Assembly: GCA_013397455.1 (NCBI GenBank)
Contig: VYZB01000119.1
Location: 1,923,079 to 1,987,078, forward strand
Length of the DNA stretch: 64,000 bases
Source: Crotophaga sulcirostris
Taxonomy: Eukaryota; Chordata; Aves; Cuculiformes; Crotophagidae
Direction: 5' to 3'
The notes under the pieces: model-generated
What the model saw: only the letters and a program-made list of their open reading frames with translations
What the model was told of the DNA's origin: nothing
The model's database searches: none
Shown: piece after piece, positions 34,693-45,960 of the stretch
How the letters are laid out: every line of letters begins with the position of its first letter
Position numbering within the stretch: the first letter of the stretch is position 1
Program-made: the position numbers and the translations under genes

Positions 34693-37013
34693 AGTGTGTG
34701 ACTGTAATGCTGTCACACCAAAAACTTGTGAAGTTATACCTGTAAAGTTTTTATTTCAAGAATTCTGACATATTTCCAACTACTTGGTGCAGGTGAGCTC
34801 AAGGCTTGCTGGATTTATTAGCTGGTGCTTTTTGTATGCCTGGGAACAGCAGTACTTCCCTTTGGAAAAAGGTTTTGAAGGTTCTTTGAGTGAGCCAGAG
34901 ACAGATGGGGTATAGAAACAAGATGATCTTTCTCACTTCTGGTATGTTTAAAACCATGGCCTACATAATTGTTTGGGACCATCTGATTGAACATCTTCTG
35001 TTGGTCCATCTGGTCTTTCCTTGCCTCACAATGGACTGGATGACAGAGTTTTTGGATCAGACCTTGCAGTAATCTCCTTGTGCTCTGAGCATTTACAAAG
35101 TCTGTCTTTTGGTTTTATTTTTTTGTTGATTTTGCACAATGTCATGTGCCTTTCTTTGCTCTGTAGTCTGTAATCTGAATTTCACCTGCTTCAGTTTTAA
35201 GCCTGTTTTTTCTGGGATGATGACTAAACTGGTCAGTATATATATTTTTTTCCCTGATATTTAGTGATGTTTTACTCATGATGTAACTACTATTTTGTAG
35301 CTACATAATAATTCAAAAGTAAGAAGTTATTTTCACATTTTATGAGAAAGGATGGAAATTTGGTGTGTTTTTTTTACCTCTTTACCAAATGTTTTGTTAT
35401 ACAGAGTTTAGGGGTGTTTCTGTAAGCTAGGCTGCAGTTTTCTAGATCACTTTTCTGTGTATGAATCCCTCTTTAAGTTCTTGAGTCAAGAACTTTTCTT
35501 AAGACTTATTTCCTTTGCATCTTGCTCTGCTGTAGGTGGGAGGTTGATAGTTGTGAAGTGAAATTTTCCAGATCAAGCAGTGGGAGGCTGATGCAGGTGG
35601 AACACTCTGCATGGTACACGGACAGTCTTTCATGCTTAATTTATTGGAAAAGAGAAAACTATGCAGGAGCAGATTTCTCTCCTGCTATATTTGTAGTGGT
35701 ACAGGACAACATAATCTCTGACCATTGTTACAGTGCAGGCCAATTGTATAAGCTGGGCAAACAAAAAATTTATTTCAAACCTTCCTTCTAAACCCTAACA
35801 TTTTGTCCTAGGGAAATGCATTGTTTTGAGACCATTGTGAACATAAGTAAATACTAAACAAAACCACCTAAGATGCAGAAAGTTGGACCTAAGGCTGCTT
35901 ATTGATTAACTCTTCTTATTGATGTGTTGCAGTAACACACATATTACAAACATAGGATGCAATGCTGTTTCACAAATAACATGGCTTTCTGGTTTCAGGT
36001 CTCTCTTTGTGCTAGGGGCTAAGCCAAGTCTATGAAAGTCATTTATATCTGCAGTATGTAGAACCTACTATCAATTAAAATGAACAAAGCAAATTATTTG
36101 CTGCCTTTTATGAGGATTTGCAGCTTTTCGTGTGTCTGTTCTCAGCCAAATTAAACAGTTTAACTGCTTTCTGCCCTGGATTTTACCTTATAAACTGCTG
36201 TAAATGACTTGACAGGAGAAAGAGTGCAGCATTCAATGAGGTCTCTTCTTGGAATAGTGGTTAACTCTGACACAGTCAGCAGCACAGTCGTGAATCAGCG
36301 AGTGTGCCCTGCTTGGAGCCTGGCTGTGAGAGGGATGCTGCATCCAAGTGCAGGAACACAGGCTGTCACCATTGGCTGCTGCTTGCAGAGCTCTTCAGAT
36401 GGTGTTTGCTTTCCCCATACCTTCCTTATCTCACAGGACTGGTCTGGAATACAGAGAGTTGGGTGACATGAAAGGGGATGCCCTATACCTCCTCAGATAA
36501 GCAATTCTGCATCTGAGCAAATTAAACGGAGGGGAAGTTTATTTTTAATTCTAGTTGTCCAGAGCAAGGCACAGTAAAGATTACCAACTGTCAGTCTCCT
36601 CTGTTTTTGCAGAGGAGACTCATGGATACGAGTACCTGAAGCTCCTGTTGGTGGCAACCATTAGGGGTATGACCTAACTTTTACCAACCCCCTCAAGTCT
36701 GGACCAGACAGTCATGTCCACTTGTGAAGACAGAAAAACCACTGAGTCTCACTAAGTGCCTGAGTCAGAATATGAAAGTTTGAGGGAGAACTGGGGGAAT
36801 CATTACACATTTTTACCTTGTTCTAACTTCTTTGTGATCTCTGCTTATTGCCAATGTTAGACACAGGAAGAAGGAATATTTGATCTAACCCCATGTGGCT
36901 GCTCTTGTGTTGTAATTTCAAGGATAATTCTGGGAGCCTGAAGCCTTGCCTGCTTCAGAAAGCTGGGCATCCAGTGTTTCTTCTTGGTGCTCTGTGTCTG
37001 AAGTCAGCAGGTT

Positions 37014-37340
37014 TCATAACAAGTGGTAGCTTGTTGGCTGCTCAGCTCTGTACTGGTAATGATCAGCTGCAGTCCTGAACCGACTCTTCACAACAGGCTT
37101 CTTTTCCATCTGGTTTCCTAACTCTGAGCTGAACAGCTTTATCAGACCCTCCTTGACATTTGTCAGTGCGCCTTGAATGGGAAGGAGTGGCAGCGTGTTG
37201 CTTTCCTGAGTGGGACTGTCTCCTGGTTTTGACTTATCTGGAAGCACTGGCAGGAGTTTCTCATAGAAATCGACTGTTTCAGGGTTAGCTGAAATCTCCC
37301 TGCATCTGCCAGTCTCGGTGCACCTGGACACCAAAACCAT
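37014..37340 (-). other. Unassigned open frame, possible exon or retrocopy
   Basis: The minus strand is open for 108 codons from an ATG to a stop. Two codons before the ATG is an in-frame tag, so the frame cannot extend upstream without splicing. The translation is hydrophilic and balanced in composition (for example ANPETVDFYEKLLPVLPD and LTNVKEGLIKLFSSELGNQ), unlike the Cys/Phe/Leu-rich chance frames elsewhere. A 'tttatt' on the + strand near 36540 would give an AATAAA about 470 bases downstream. Against a gene: similar lengths occur by chance in this window, another frame overlaps it at 37163-37528, and I recognise no family. I do not assign a function. Confidence 0.15.
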
Positions 37341-37995
37341 GCAAAGCTAGAAAGGTCATGTATGATGGACCACACTGATCCTGCAAGTTCTGACTGCATG
37401 TAACAGAGATGAGCTGACCTTGTTGCCACAGGAAAAAAAAAAATATTTCTTTCAAATAATAAAGAATAGGGATGGGTTTTGTGTGGTGCTTTTTTTTTTT
37501 TTCTTTCTGTGAAAGGCACTAGGCACAAAAGTCTCGCTGTTCTCCCCAGGGAGTTGCTCTTTCTCTCTCCAGCTTCCCCTCATCCCCAAAGGCTTTTGGC
37601 TGGTATTTTCTCTAAAAGGAAAAGATGCTTGTTCAAATAACCTTGCCTCTCTAGTGTGTTGCAGGCACTGAGGCTGCAGTCACAGGCTATTGTCCTCTGC
37701 AGTCCCAGCAGCACTAACAAGGGGCATGTGCCGTTTTCAGCATTTTATCCTTTCTGTCTGTCCTGCCTGGGGGGCTGTTCGTTGTATTGAAGTGCTGGTT
37801 TTAGGTAAGGTATTGCATCAGGCAGCACGAAGGATGTGATGCTGAATTTAAACAGCTGGAGTTTGTGCTGTGTGCTCTCTAGGCAGACCAGAATAGCCGC
37901 TAGGTTTTTTCTTCTTTTCAGCGTGATTCTGTCCATCTTAAGTATTCTGGCCACTAGGTAGTTCCAGCACAGGCTGAGTTAGTAGCCAGTTTTTG

Positions 37996-38039
37996 CAGTA
38001 TTTTACTGCAAAACAGTATTTTCCCTAAACAGTATTTTA
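37996..38039 (+). repeat. Three copies of cagtatttt
   Basis: The 9-mer cagtatttt occurs at 37996, 38014 and 38030, spaced 18 and 16 bases apart. It could be a decayed short tandem duplication; the intervening bases are only loosely similar ('actgcaaaa' and 'ccctaaa'). Confidence 0.6.
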
Positions 38040-38371
38040 TGGGCCTATTGGAGATTTGTTTTTTTTTTTTTTAATCACCACCCTACTCTAATGTATTTTT
38101 TAGCAGTACATATTTTACTCGATTGACATACTCAAACAGTCTGGTTGTGCTTAGTTTTGGTTCTTTTGCTAAGTTTTCATGAAGGGCAAAGAAAAGAGAA
38201 AGTGTAAAGTTTCCCCCTTGGGCACATCACAGCTGGGGAGGGTGAGTGTATTGGATCATTTTCATCAGCCCTCTGGCAGGAAAGGATGTTAGGGTTTGTT
38301 ATGCTGGTACAGCAGTGGTTCACAGGTGATTGCACAGAACTAACTTCCCTAGTGCTACTCTCTGTTGCAGG

Positions 38372-38419
38372 AATCTTGGTAGAACTATTGGATTAAATCT
38401 TGGTAGAACTACTGGATTA
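38372..38419 (+). repeat. Tandem duplication of a 24-base unit
   Basis: Unit 1 (38372-38395, beginning aatcttggtagaactattgg) and unit 2 (38396-38419) differ at a single base (attgg versus actgg). The duplication is direct with no spacer and looks recent. Confidence 0.92.
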
Positions 38420-41400
38420 AATGTGTGCAGGCATCGTATCCATCCTTTTGTTTCTTGGGAAGTGAGTGACTGTCAAAGCTTTACACAGAGAAGTCTAAGT
38501 TCCAGTGGCATGTAAGTTTGTGGAACCAGCTGTGTCCTAGCTCATCACTTTTTAATAACTACTTCAAACTTGTTTCAAAGCTGTTTGTTAGTGTGACCTC
38601 TTGGCTGGCATTTATACATATTTCTCTCTTATCATCTCAAATTCTTCTTTTTTTCATGGTTGGCTGGTCTTTTTCATTTCAGAGCATATATATTTTTTTA
38701 AAATTTTGTTTTATAGTTGGTAGAGATGAAAGAATGCTATAAATGAAATGGGTTTTCTTATCCTTATGCAGAAGGTTTACCTTCATAGAAGGTCTGTTTA
38801 TAAGCAACACCAGCCTAGAGGGTAAAAAACGCGTATCTGATAACCTATCATTTGGAACAGTTGGTTACCAGTGCTGCTAATATGAAAATAAGTAATTCTA
38901 AGGCAGATTTAGTACTTAAATGTGGCAAGAGCTAGAAATTAATTGTCCTGAACTGCATGGTTACTGATCTGCATCAGGTCACACTTGCACACATTATTTC
39001 CTGTCTTGCGGTTGTATCGCTTTCACTTTCTAGACAGTGTAAGAAAGGTCTTGGCAGAAACTGAAGCTTAGAACTCATCTATCAAGCAAAAATATATTAA
39101 AAAGAGGTGGATGTAACCTTTTCTGCATGCCCATTTTGCTTGTGAAAGGTAAACATTCAGGTAGGGAGCAACAAAGCTTGGTAATGACACAGTGCAGCCT
39201 CTGGTACAGACTCCCTGACTGAAGGGGACCAAAGAGCAGCCTGCAACGTGAGTATTAAAGCCATTGGAAGCGAGAGAGATACACTGGGGTGTTTCACAAA
39301 TTCCAAGTGATCTTACCTCATCAGACTGCTAGAATCAGTTTCTAGCACACGTGTACAACTTCATCTTACCAGTCACAAATTATTCTGTATAAATTAATGC
39401 TTACCCCCCAATTATTATTTTCCCTATTATAATTAATATCTAAGGGCTTCTATTCCTGGAGCAGTCACTGTAAAAAGGTAAATTATCTGAGATGCAGTTT
39501 ACATGCAAGAATGTATACAGTGTATCTGAAGTCAGCAGCACATACATCTCTATCCAGGGCAAGATATTTGAAGTGAGGATTTTGCCTGCAAGGCAGAAAA
39601 TTCAAGCTCCCCAAGCGCATCAAGGACCATTTTACACCCTAAAGTCCATGTGGGTATTTGTGGGATGTATTGCCCAAACAGGGGTGTTACATTTCTATCC
39701 ATGATGGTCCTTCCATGCTTGTTCAAGTTGTATGTAGGATAGACCACCCTGTTACATGAGTCTGCACCCTGGCTGGACATAGATACGGTCAATGGTGCCT
39801 TGGTAAGGACAGCACCTATCTGAGACTTCTAGGGTTGGGTAAAAAGAAAAAATTGAGCCAAGCTCTACCTGTATGGAATCTGAAAAATGGGCTGAAAGAC
39901 ATTTTATCTCCAGTATTGAGAGCTCTTCCCATTTACTTCTGGGTTACTTTTTAAAAAGAGAAAAAAACCCAGCTGGTATGTCCTTGAAAGTAAACAAATA
40001 AAGTGAAACTCCTTGGTACAATAATAAAACTATTTCACCTACTATGAAAGAGGAATATTGCTTCTATATGTGCTTGACTTGGGTTTTGAGCACAGGGTAG
40101 CTTGCAAGCGTGGATATTTTCATAGTATGTCACCTCATGAATCTTGGGACTCTATAAGAACAGGACCACCAGAAAAAGCAATTTGACATATCTGATTTCC
40201 TAAAATTTTGGGGATATTTTGGAAACTCTTCCTCTTTATATTGACACTCAGTAAACTCGCTGTCTCTTGACATTTTGTGTAGGGTGTGAACTCCTTATCA
40301 ATTTTTCCTCTAGATATTTTTTAGTGGTTTTCTCTATGCTTTTGATTAAGAATTTTTGGCAACAAGTTAACCATTCCTTCAAGACTTGCTGTTACATTGC
40401 TGCGTTCAGGAGATAAGTATCACACTGATGCTCACTTACCTTCAAATAAAACAGTGATGTAATTTTGTTACGTACTTTTTCAAACAAATAAGGATGTGCT
40501 AGCCTGTAGATGGACTGTATGTTCCTGCTGTGAAAGCAAGCTTGGCAGTATCTGCTTCCAGTTATCCAAACGTGGCAAGAAAGTGAATACATCAGTACTC
40601 ACTTATCAGTGTGTGTTTCTGAAACAGGTTGTACAGTTCTTCGGCGTTAAGCTCTGGTTTATTAGAGAATGTATACAAAACATGATATTTTATTCATAGT
40701 GACATGAAGAAAACAAATCAGTACCAGAAGCGTTAATTAAACAATAAAATATCCACTTTGAGTTGAGGCTTCCAACTGCTCTGGATGTGACATTGCTGCC
40801 CGGTTTAATAACTGGCTTAAATGTGTTTATTGATGTTTGTTTCAGGATTACCATTACATAATTTTCAAAACGACATTTAAAACCAATGTTGAAGATGAGA
40901 AATAATTTTCTGACAGGACATTCCTAGTCCTAACTCTGATGCCATGTTCCTGCTGCTTATTCAACTTGTTTGTAATTGTAGTGAGACATTTTATCCTTTC
41001 TTTTTTAAATACTTTCTCCTTGGGGGGGAAAATTACTATTTCTTGTACTTGGACTGTGTTCTGTACTTATATAGGGCTGCCCCTTATTTCTTTAACAACA
41101 GTATGGCAACTGAACTTCGAGTTTTTCAGTATATCTACCTAACTTTGGCCTGTGTAGCTTCTTTTGCTCAGAAAGTTAGAGGCTAAAAAGATGTTGTGTT
41201 CATGATTAGGAATATGGAGCTGCTGTGATAAATTTCTCATGCCTGATTTCTTCTGCTATTTTTTCATAATCTTTATATAACCTTAAGAACTATTTTAACT
41301 GGAAATTCTGCAACATTTATACAGCTTATTTCTTAGGCTATTAGGATAAATACAGAGTGACTCTAAATGATTTTCCATTTCATGATATTCTTCCAGATAG

Positions 41401-44400
41401 TATGTAACTTAGTATTATATGTTAAAAACACAAACCAACAATTAGTATCAGTATTAGCATTCTCTTCACCTGGAGTAAAGGAAGGTGTCTGGCATGAAAA
41501 ATAAAGCAGGAGATTATGCACCGTCCATCACTTCATTTTAATGACTGAATTGGACTTCCTGATGTCGCAAGTATGGCCTTGTACTTTGTATAGGGATTCC
41601 CAAATCCCTGGTGAGATGAGTGGGGTTTTGATGAGCTTGGCCTGACTCGCATTTTGGTGCAATGGTGAAAAATAAGAGTTGACTAGGAGAGCTTTACACT
41701 GTGAGCACCACAAACAAATGCCAAAAGCTTCTGTGCTGTTATTAAAGTGGTGGTAGAATGGCCAAATTGTTGACCTGGTGTGAAACCAGGCTTGAAGAAG
41801 ATGACAAGTATCTGTTGCTACCTAGCTCTATTTTTTTTCTGGTAACCAAGAAGTCTTGTGCTCTACCTCTACTCTGGTAGAGTTTTATTATGTTTTAGCT
41901 GCAACTGGAAGTTTGTATCTCTGCTAGTGTGGTGTATTCTGCAGCAATTTTTCCTCCTTTAAATGTGATTCAGTGACTTAGAGAAACTATTTTTACAGTC
42001 TGCTTCCTATGTTGTTGGTAATGGAAAGCAAATGCACAGCAAATAGAATTTCATATTGGCAAGAGTCATGAGGAAAATATTTTTAGACGTTATGAGTAAG
42101 TTCTGTTCTATATAGTAACAAATTGTGAAAGGAACTTCAACTTCCCTGCTGCCTCTGCCCCTCTTTTAGTCTGTCCTGACTCTTATGTAACTATAACCTA
42201 ATTTCTAACAGTTTTTAGACTTAAACTATTGGCTCAGGTTCTGCTGACTACCCAGTGGCGTACATCAGTGTCTTAAAGTGGTAAGTGAGAAGACCTGACA
42301 AAAAGATGACCTTTGATCTTATTAATGTAATATATTTCACTGCAGTCTATTTTTAGAGTGATGATCTGGGTAAAGAAGTAGAGGTTCTCTCACAACTCTA
42401 CCATAAAACTTGAGCTCAAGGTGGGGTGAAGCATTGTGGTCAATGTTCTTCCTTCTCAAAAGCGTTGATTTGACAAAGTGTAAAACTTTCATAAGAACAT
42501 GACAGTGTTTTTGGGGAAAAAATGAAATAGAATTTGGATAGTGTTCTCAAATTGATAGAGTTTTGAAGTAAGATAAGTTCCTACCCTGCATCAGCAATGA
42601 GCAGCCCTGAAATGCACGTCATAGCTGTGCTTCAGGACTCTGAGGGTTTAGTCTCAACCTCTGCAGTTCTTCATGTAAGTAAACTAAAACTTTGTGAGAA
42701 GGACACTGAATCTTGTAGTCTGTCATATAGTAGCTGTATATTATGACTTCTCTTTTATAAATGTTTACTGCAGGCAAGATAGAAAGTAGTGCAGCTCTAG
42801 AGGAATCCTGTCCATGTCAGGCAGTGATAACTATGGATTACGTCATTTACTCAGTTGTGTAAAACCTATGTTCAAATATCTGGCTTGAACCAGTCACAGC
42901 AGCAACTTAACCAAGGGTTTTCTGAGGTGTACGGAATGTCTGAGTCAAGTCTTACCTTTTTGTAGTCACTAGCCTCTCCTTTCTTCAGAACTGAGTGATT
43001 GATCTGGGACCTCACTGCCTTCACTTTGGAAATCTCTTCTAACTCCCTTCTCTTCCCCCTTTCCCTTACTTACTGTGTGGGATTGCCCTGATAATCAGTC
43101 TGACAGATGCAGGCTGCCTAAATTATCTCCCCCAGACTCCAAACTGGCAGTAAGGGCAGGGCCCTTTGCCAGGTGACAGAATGGCTGGGCACCTTCTGTT
43201 TTCCTGCTGTGCTGGATCAAACCCAGCATCCAATGGCAACAGACTGCTACTGGGCAGAGCAATGCAGCCAATCTTTACCCAGTCTGTAGCAGTCACTCAG
43301 GTATGGTTATTTATCACCTTGGGTCCAAGTGCAGCATCAGCTTGTGTAGCTCTGGCGATTTAATTGGCACCTTTGGGTCCTAGAAACCATCATTTGAGCC
43401 ACAGAAATGCACTGGCTGATTACTGGGGTTGGTGTGGGAGAAATGAACAAACCCCCCTGGCTTAAAATCCACTTGGAGAAAAAAATACTTGACCTTATCA
43501 CGTAGCAGCGCCAGTCCCACTCCCCTGTTTGCCTCTGAGCTGTTTTTAGCATCTGGAGACAAAGAACAGTAAAATAATAGTCGTATATTTAAATAAAAAG
43601 TGGATAAATTTTACTAGGAATGACCAGTAGCAAATGCAAACAATCATATCTGTGCAAGTTAAGAACCAAAGCCCAGTTTCATCAGCCAGCTTTTGAGATA
43701 ATCTCTGTAGAAGCTCAATGAGAACTTTCCACTAGTTGCATAATTTCACATACAGTAGGGTGTACAATAGGGTGGGTTTTTTTTCCTCTCTGATGCAGTC
43801 CTTACCTGGAGCTGTCAGGTGGAAACTATGTTGTGACTGACCTGTCATCCATACCTTAATATGGACAATCACATATTGCTTTAGGTGAGCTGATCTCTCT
43901 AAGTGAGGATAGGAGATGATGATTACTCACTTGTTCCAGGCACAATGAAAACAAGGAGGCACCACGACCCTACAGGAAAACCTGACTTTAAAGATATGAC
44001 ACTGAGGAATCACACAGAAACTACTTAGCTCTAGTCCTTTTTGTCTGCAGTTGCATTGAAAACAAGATGATGACACAATCTGGCTTTGTTAATACAGGAT
44101 TTAGGAAAAACTGCTACAAATTTGTTTTCTGAACTTGTTTTCTTTGCGGGTGTTTTGAGGAGAGGGAGATGCCTGAAAAAAACAACGCCTTAGTCTTCCT
44201 TTGTTTCTACAGTCTCCTCTGTTTTTGTCTGCACTACTGTTTTTATACTTGCCTAGATACTGATTTTAAAGAAATACCATTATATATTCATAAGTGCTAT
44301 AGCTAGTTTTGGTGGAGTTATTGCTGCGATAGTGACTGATTGCCAAGGGTAGCTTACATCTCAATCTTGCAACTCTAGAGATAAGTGACAATTAATAGTA

Positions 44401-44693
44401 AGGCTTGACACAGGAGACAAGGCTTAGAGGAGGTCAGTGACTTTTAGGATTGATACAAAAGTTGTAGTTAAGAAAGATACATTACACTGATTTTTGCTCA
44501 ACGTCTGGTCCTGCTAAAACAAGAGAATAGGCAGATTTAAGCTAATTGAAAAATTTCACAAATTTGTGCCAATTTGTAGGGCTTTTCCTAGTCAATTTTG
44601 CTGTGTGAGTTCTAGGAAAAGAGGATATCTATGTTATGTTTTAAAAACCAAGCCAAACTCAAACTTATTTATCTTTTAGTTTTTTTTTAATAA

Positions 44694-44775
44694 TAGAAAA
44701 AGCCCACAAACCCAACTTCCTCTCCAAACCAAAACCACAAAAAAAAAATACCAATAAGAGACCCCCAAACATCCA
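44694..44775 (+). repeat. A/C-rich, G-poor low-complexity tract
   Basis: About 80 bases are mostly A and C on this strand ('ccaaaaccacaaaaaaaaa' in the middle) with very few G. The opposite strand is T/G-rich. It may be a decayed simple repeat. No gene is associated. Confidence 0.6.
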
Positions 44776-45730
44776 TCGCAAACTCCACCTTAAAAGAGAT
44801 TCGCTTGTGATGTTTCCCCTTCCTCTTTTCAGTTTGTGAATAGGGTTAAAGAATGCTTTTAATGCTATGTCTGGATATTCTTGGGAAGTTTACTGCCACA
44901 GGTTTAACAGTCGCTTTAGTAATTTTAAAATTATTGTTTTAATGTCAATATATGCTTATGGATAACGGAGGCTTTGGAGGTATTAGTATTTCATTATGTC
45001 CATCTAAATCTCCTTGTGGCATATCTACTCACTATCAGCTGTCCTAGGGGAACTGTGAACCCTTCCCAAGTCATTGGCGTATTCATCTCAAGCAGGCTGC
45101 CAGGCTTGAATGGATTTCTTGGTCATATATTGTTCTGAAGTTATCTTGTATGTAAAAACTGTCTTTGGAGTGATAAAAAATGCCATAAGATTTTGAAATT
45201 CCAGGTTAGTGATCATAAGTTAGCGGGAGATGAGGTTGCCAAGCAGAATAGGGGCTAGGAACTTATCTTGAATGGTGCCAGTGGGTGAGTGGCTAATGAG
45301 TAACCCAAACTCAGCAGAGCGTTGAATTGCCCTTAAGCATGTGCTTACAGCTCAGAATGTGGGTAGCCCCATGGCAGGAGATGTTTCTTGTACGACTCAA
45401 AGTGGTTTTGTTAAATTAGGATCAGAGTCTGTAGCACTGTGCTGGAAAGGATTCCTAAAGGTATAATTAAAATTCTAATCAATACAGTACCTGCTGGTTG
45501 GCCAGCATTAAAGCCGCATCAGCATTACTAAGGATGGTTGGGGAGTAGCTGCTGTTGAAGAAATGAAGGTCTTACTAGGAGAGTGCAGATGTATGGTGAT
45601 GGTACGTGCCCTGGGCTAACAAGGATCTGTACAGCAGTGCCAAGGGAAGGTGTGCCCCATGTACAGACAGTTATGGCAGACTCTGCTTTCTGCGGGGACT
45701 CCAAGTGCAGAGCAGATGATGATTTAGTTT

Positions 45731-45960
45731 AGGGAAAGTTTAGGCTTGATATTAGGAAAAAGTTCTTCCCTGAAAGGGTAATTAGCCATTGGAATGCGCT
45801 GCCCCGGGAGGTGGTGGAGTCGCCAACCCTGGAGGTGTTTAAGGGGAGACTGGATGAGGCACTCAGTGGCATGGTTTAGATGATGGGTTGGTGTTAGTGT
45901 TGGGTTATAGGTTGGACTCGATGATCTCAGAGGTCCTTTCCAACCTTGTGATACTGTGAT
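45731..45960 (+). mobile_element. CR1 LINE, 5'-truncated 3' end (sublineage B)
   Basis: This is a well preserved 230-base CR1 3' end: the ORF2 tail from 'agggaaagtttaggcttgat', the stop codon, the 3' untranslated region 'gttggtgttagtgttgggtt' with 'ataggttggactcgatgatc', the signature 'aggtcctttccaacc' and the tail 'ttgtgatactgtgat'. All motifs shared among the young copies are intact here, so it is the best local representative of sublineage B. It begins abruptly in the ORF2 tail, as expected for 5' truncation. No target-site duplication is evident. Confidence 0.95.
45733..45879 (+). pseudogene. CR1 ORF2 carboxyl-terminal fragment
   Basis: The frame is open for 48 codons to the tag at 45877-45879. 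It reads [20 protein letters not shown], then a [20 protein letters not shown] block, ending SGMV. It differs from the 11.1 kb copy by FFP instead of FFT and VIS instead of VIG. It is only the extreme tail of ORF2 and lacks all catalytic domains. An ATG-based search would miss it because no Met begins the fragment. Confidence 0.88.

Larger units (their letters stand above)
34693..45730. other. 11-kb block without recognisable transposons or genes
   Basis: I find no CR1, MIR or LTR signature in this 11 kb. It holds an unassigned minus-strand open frame at 37014-37340, a triple 'cagtatttt' cluster at 37996-38039, a 24-base tandem duplication at 38372-38419, and an A/C-rich G-poor tract near 44.7 kb. 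T runs occur at about 37490-37502 and 38059-38072. Confidence 0.5.
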
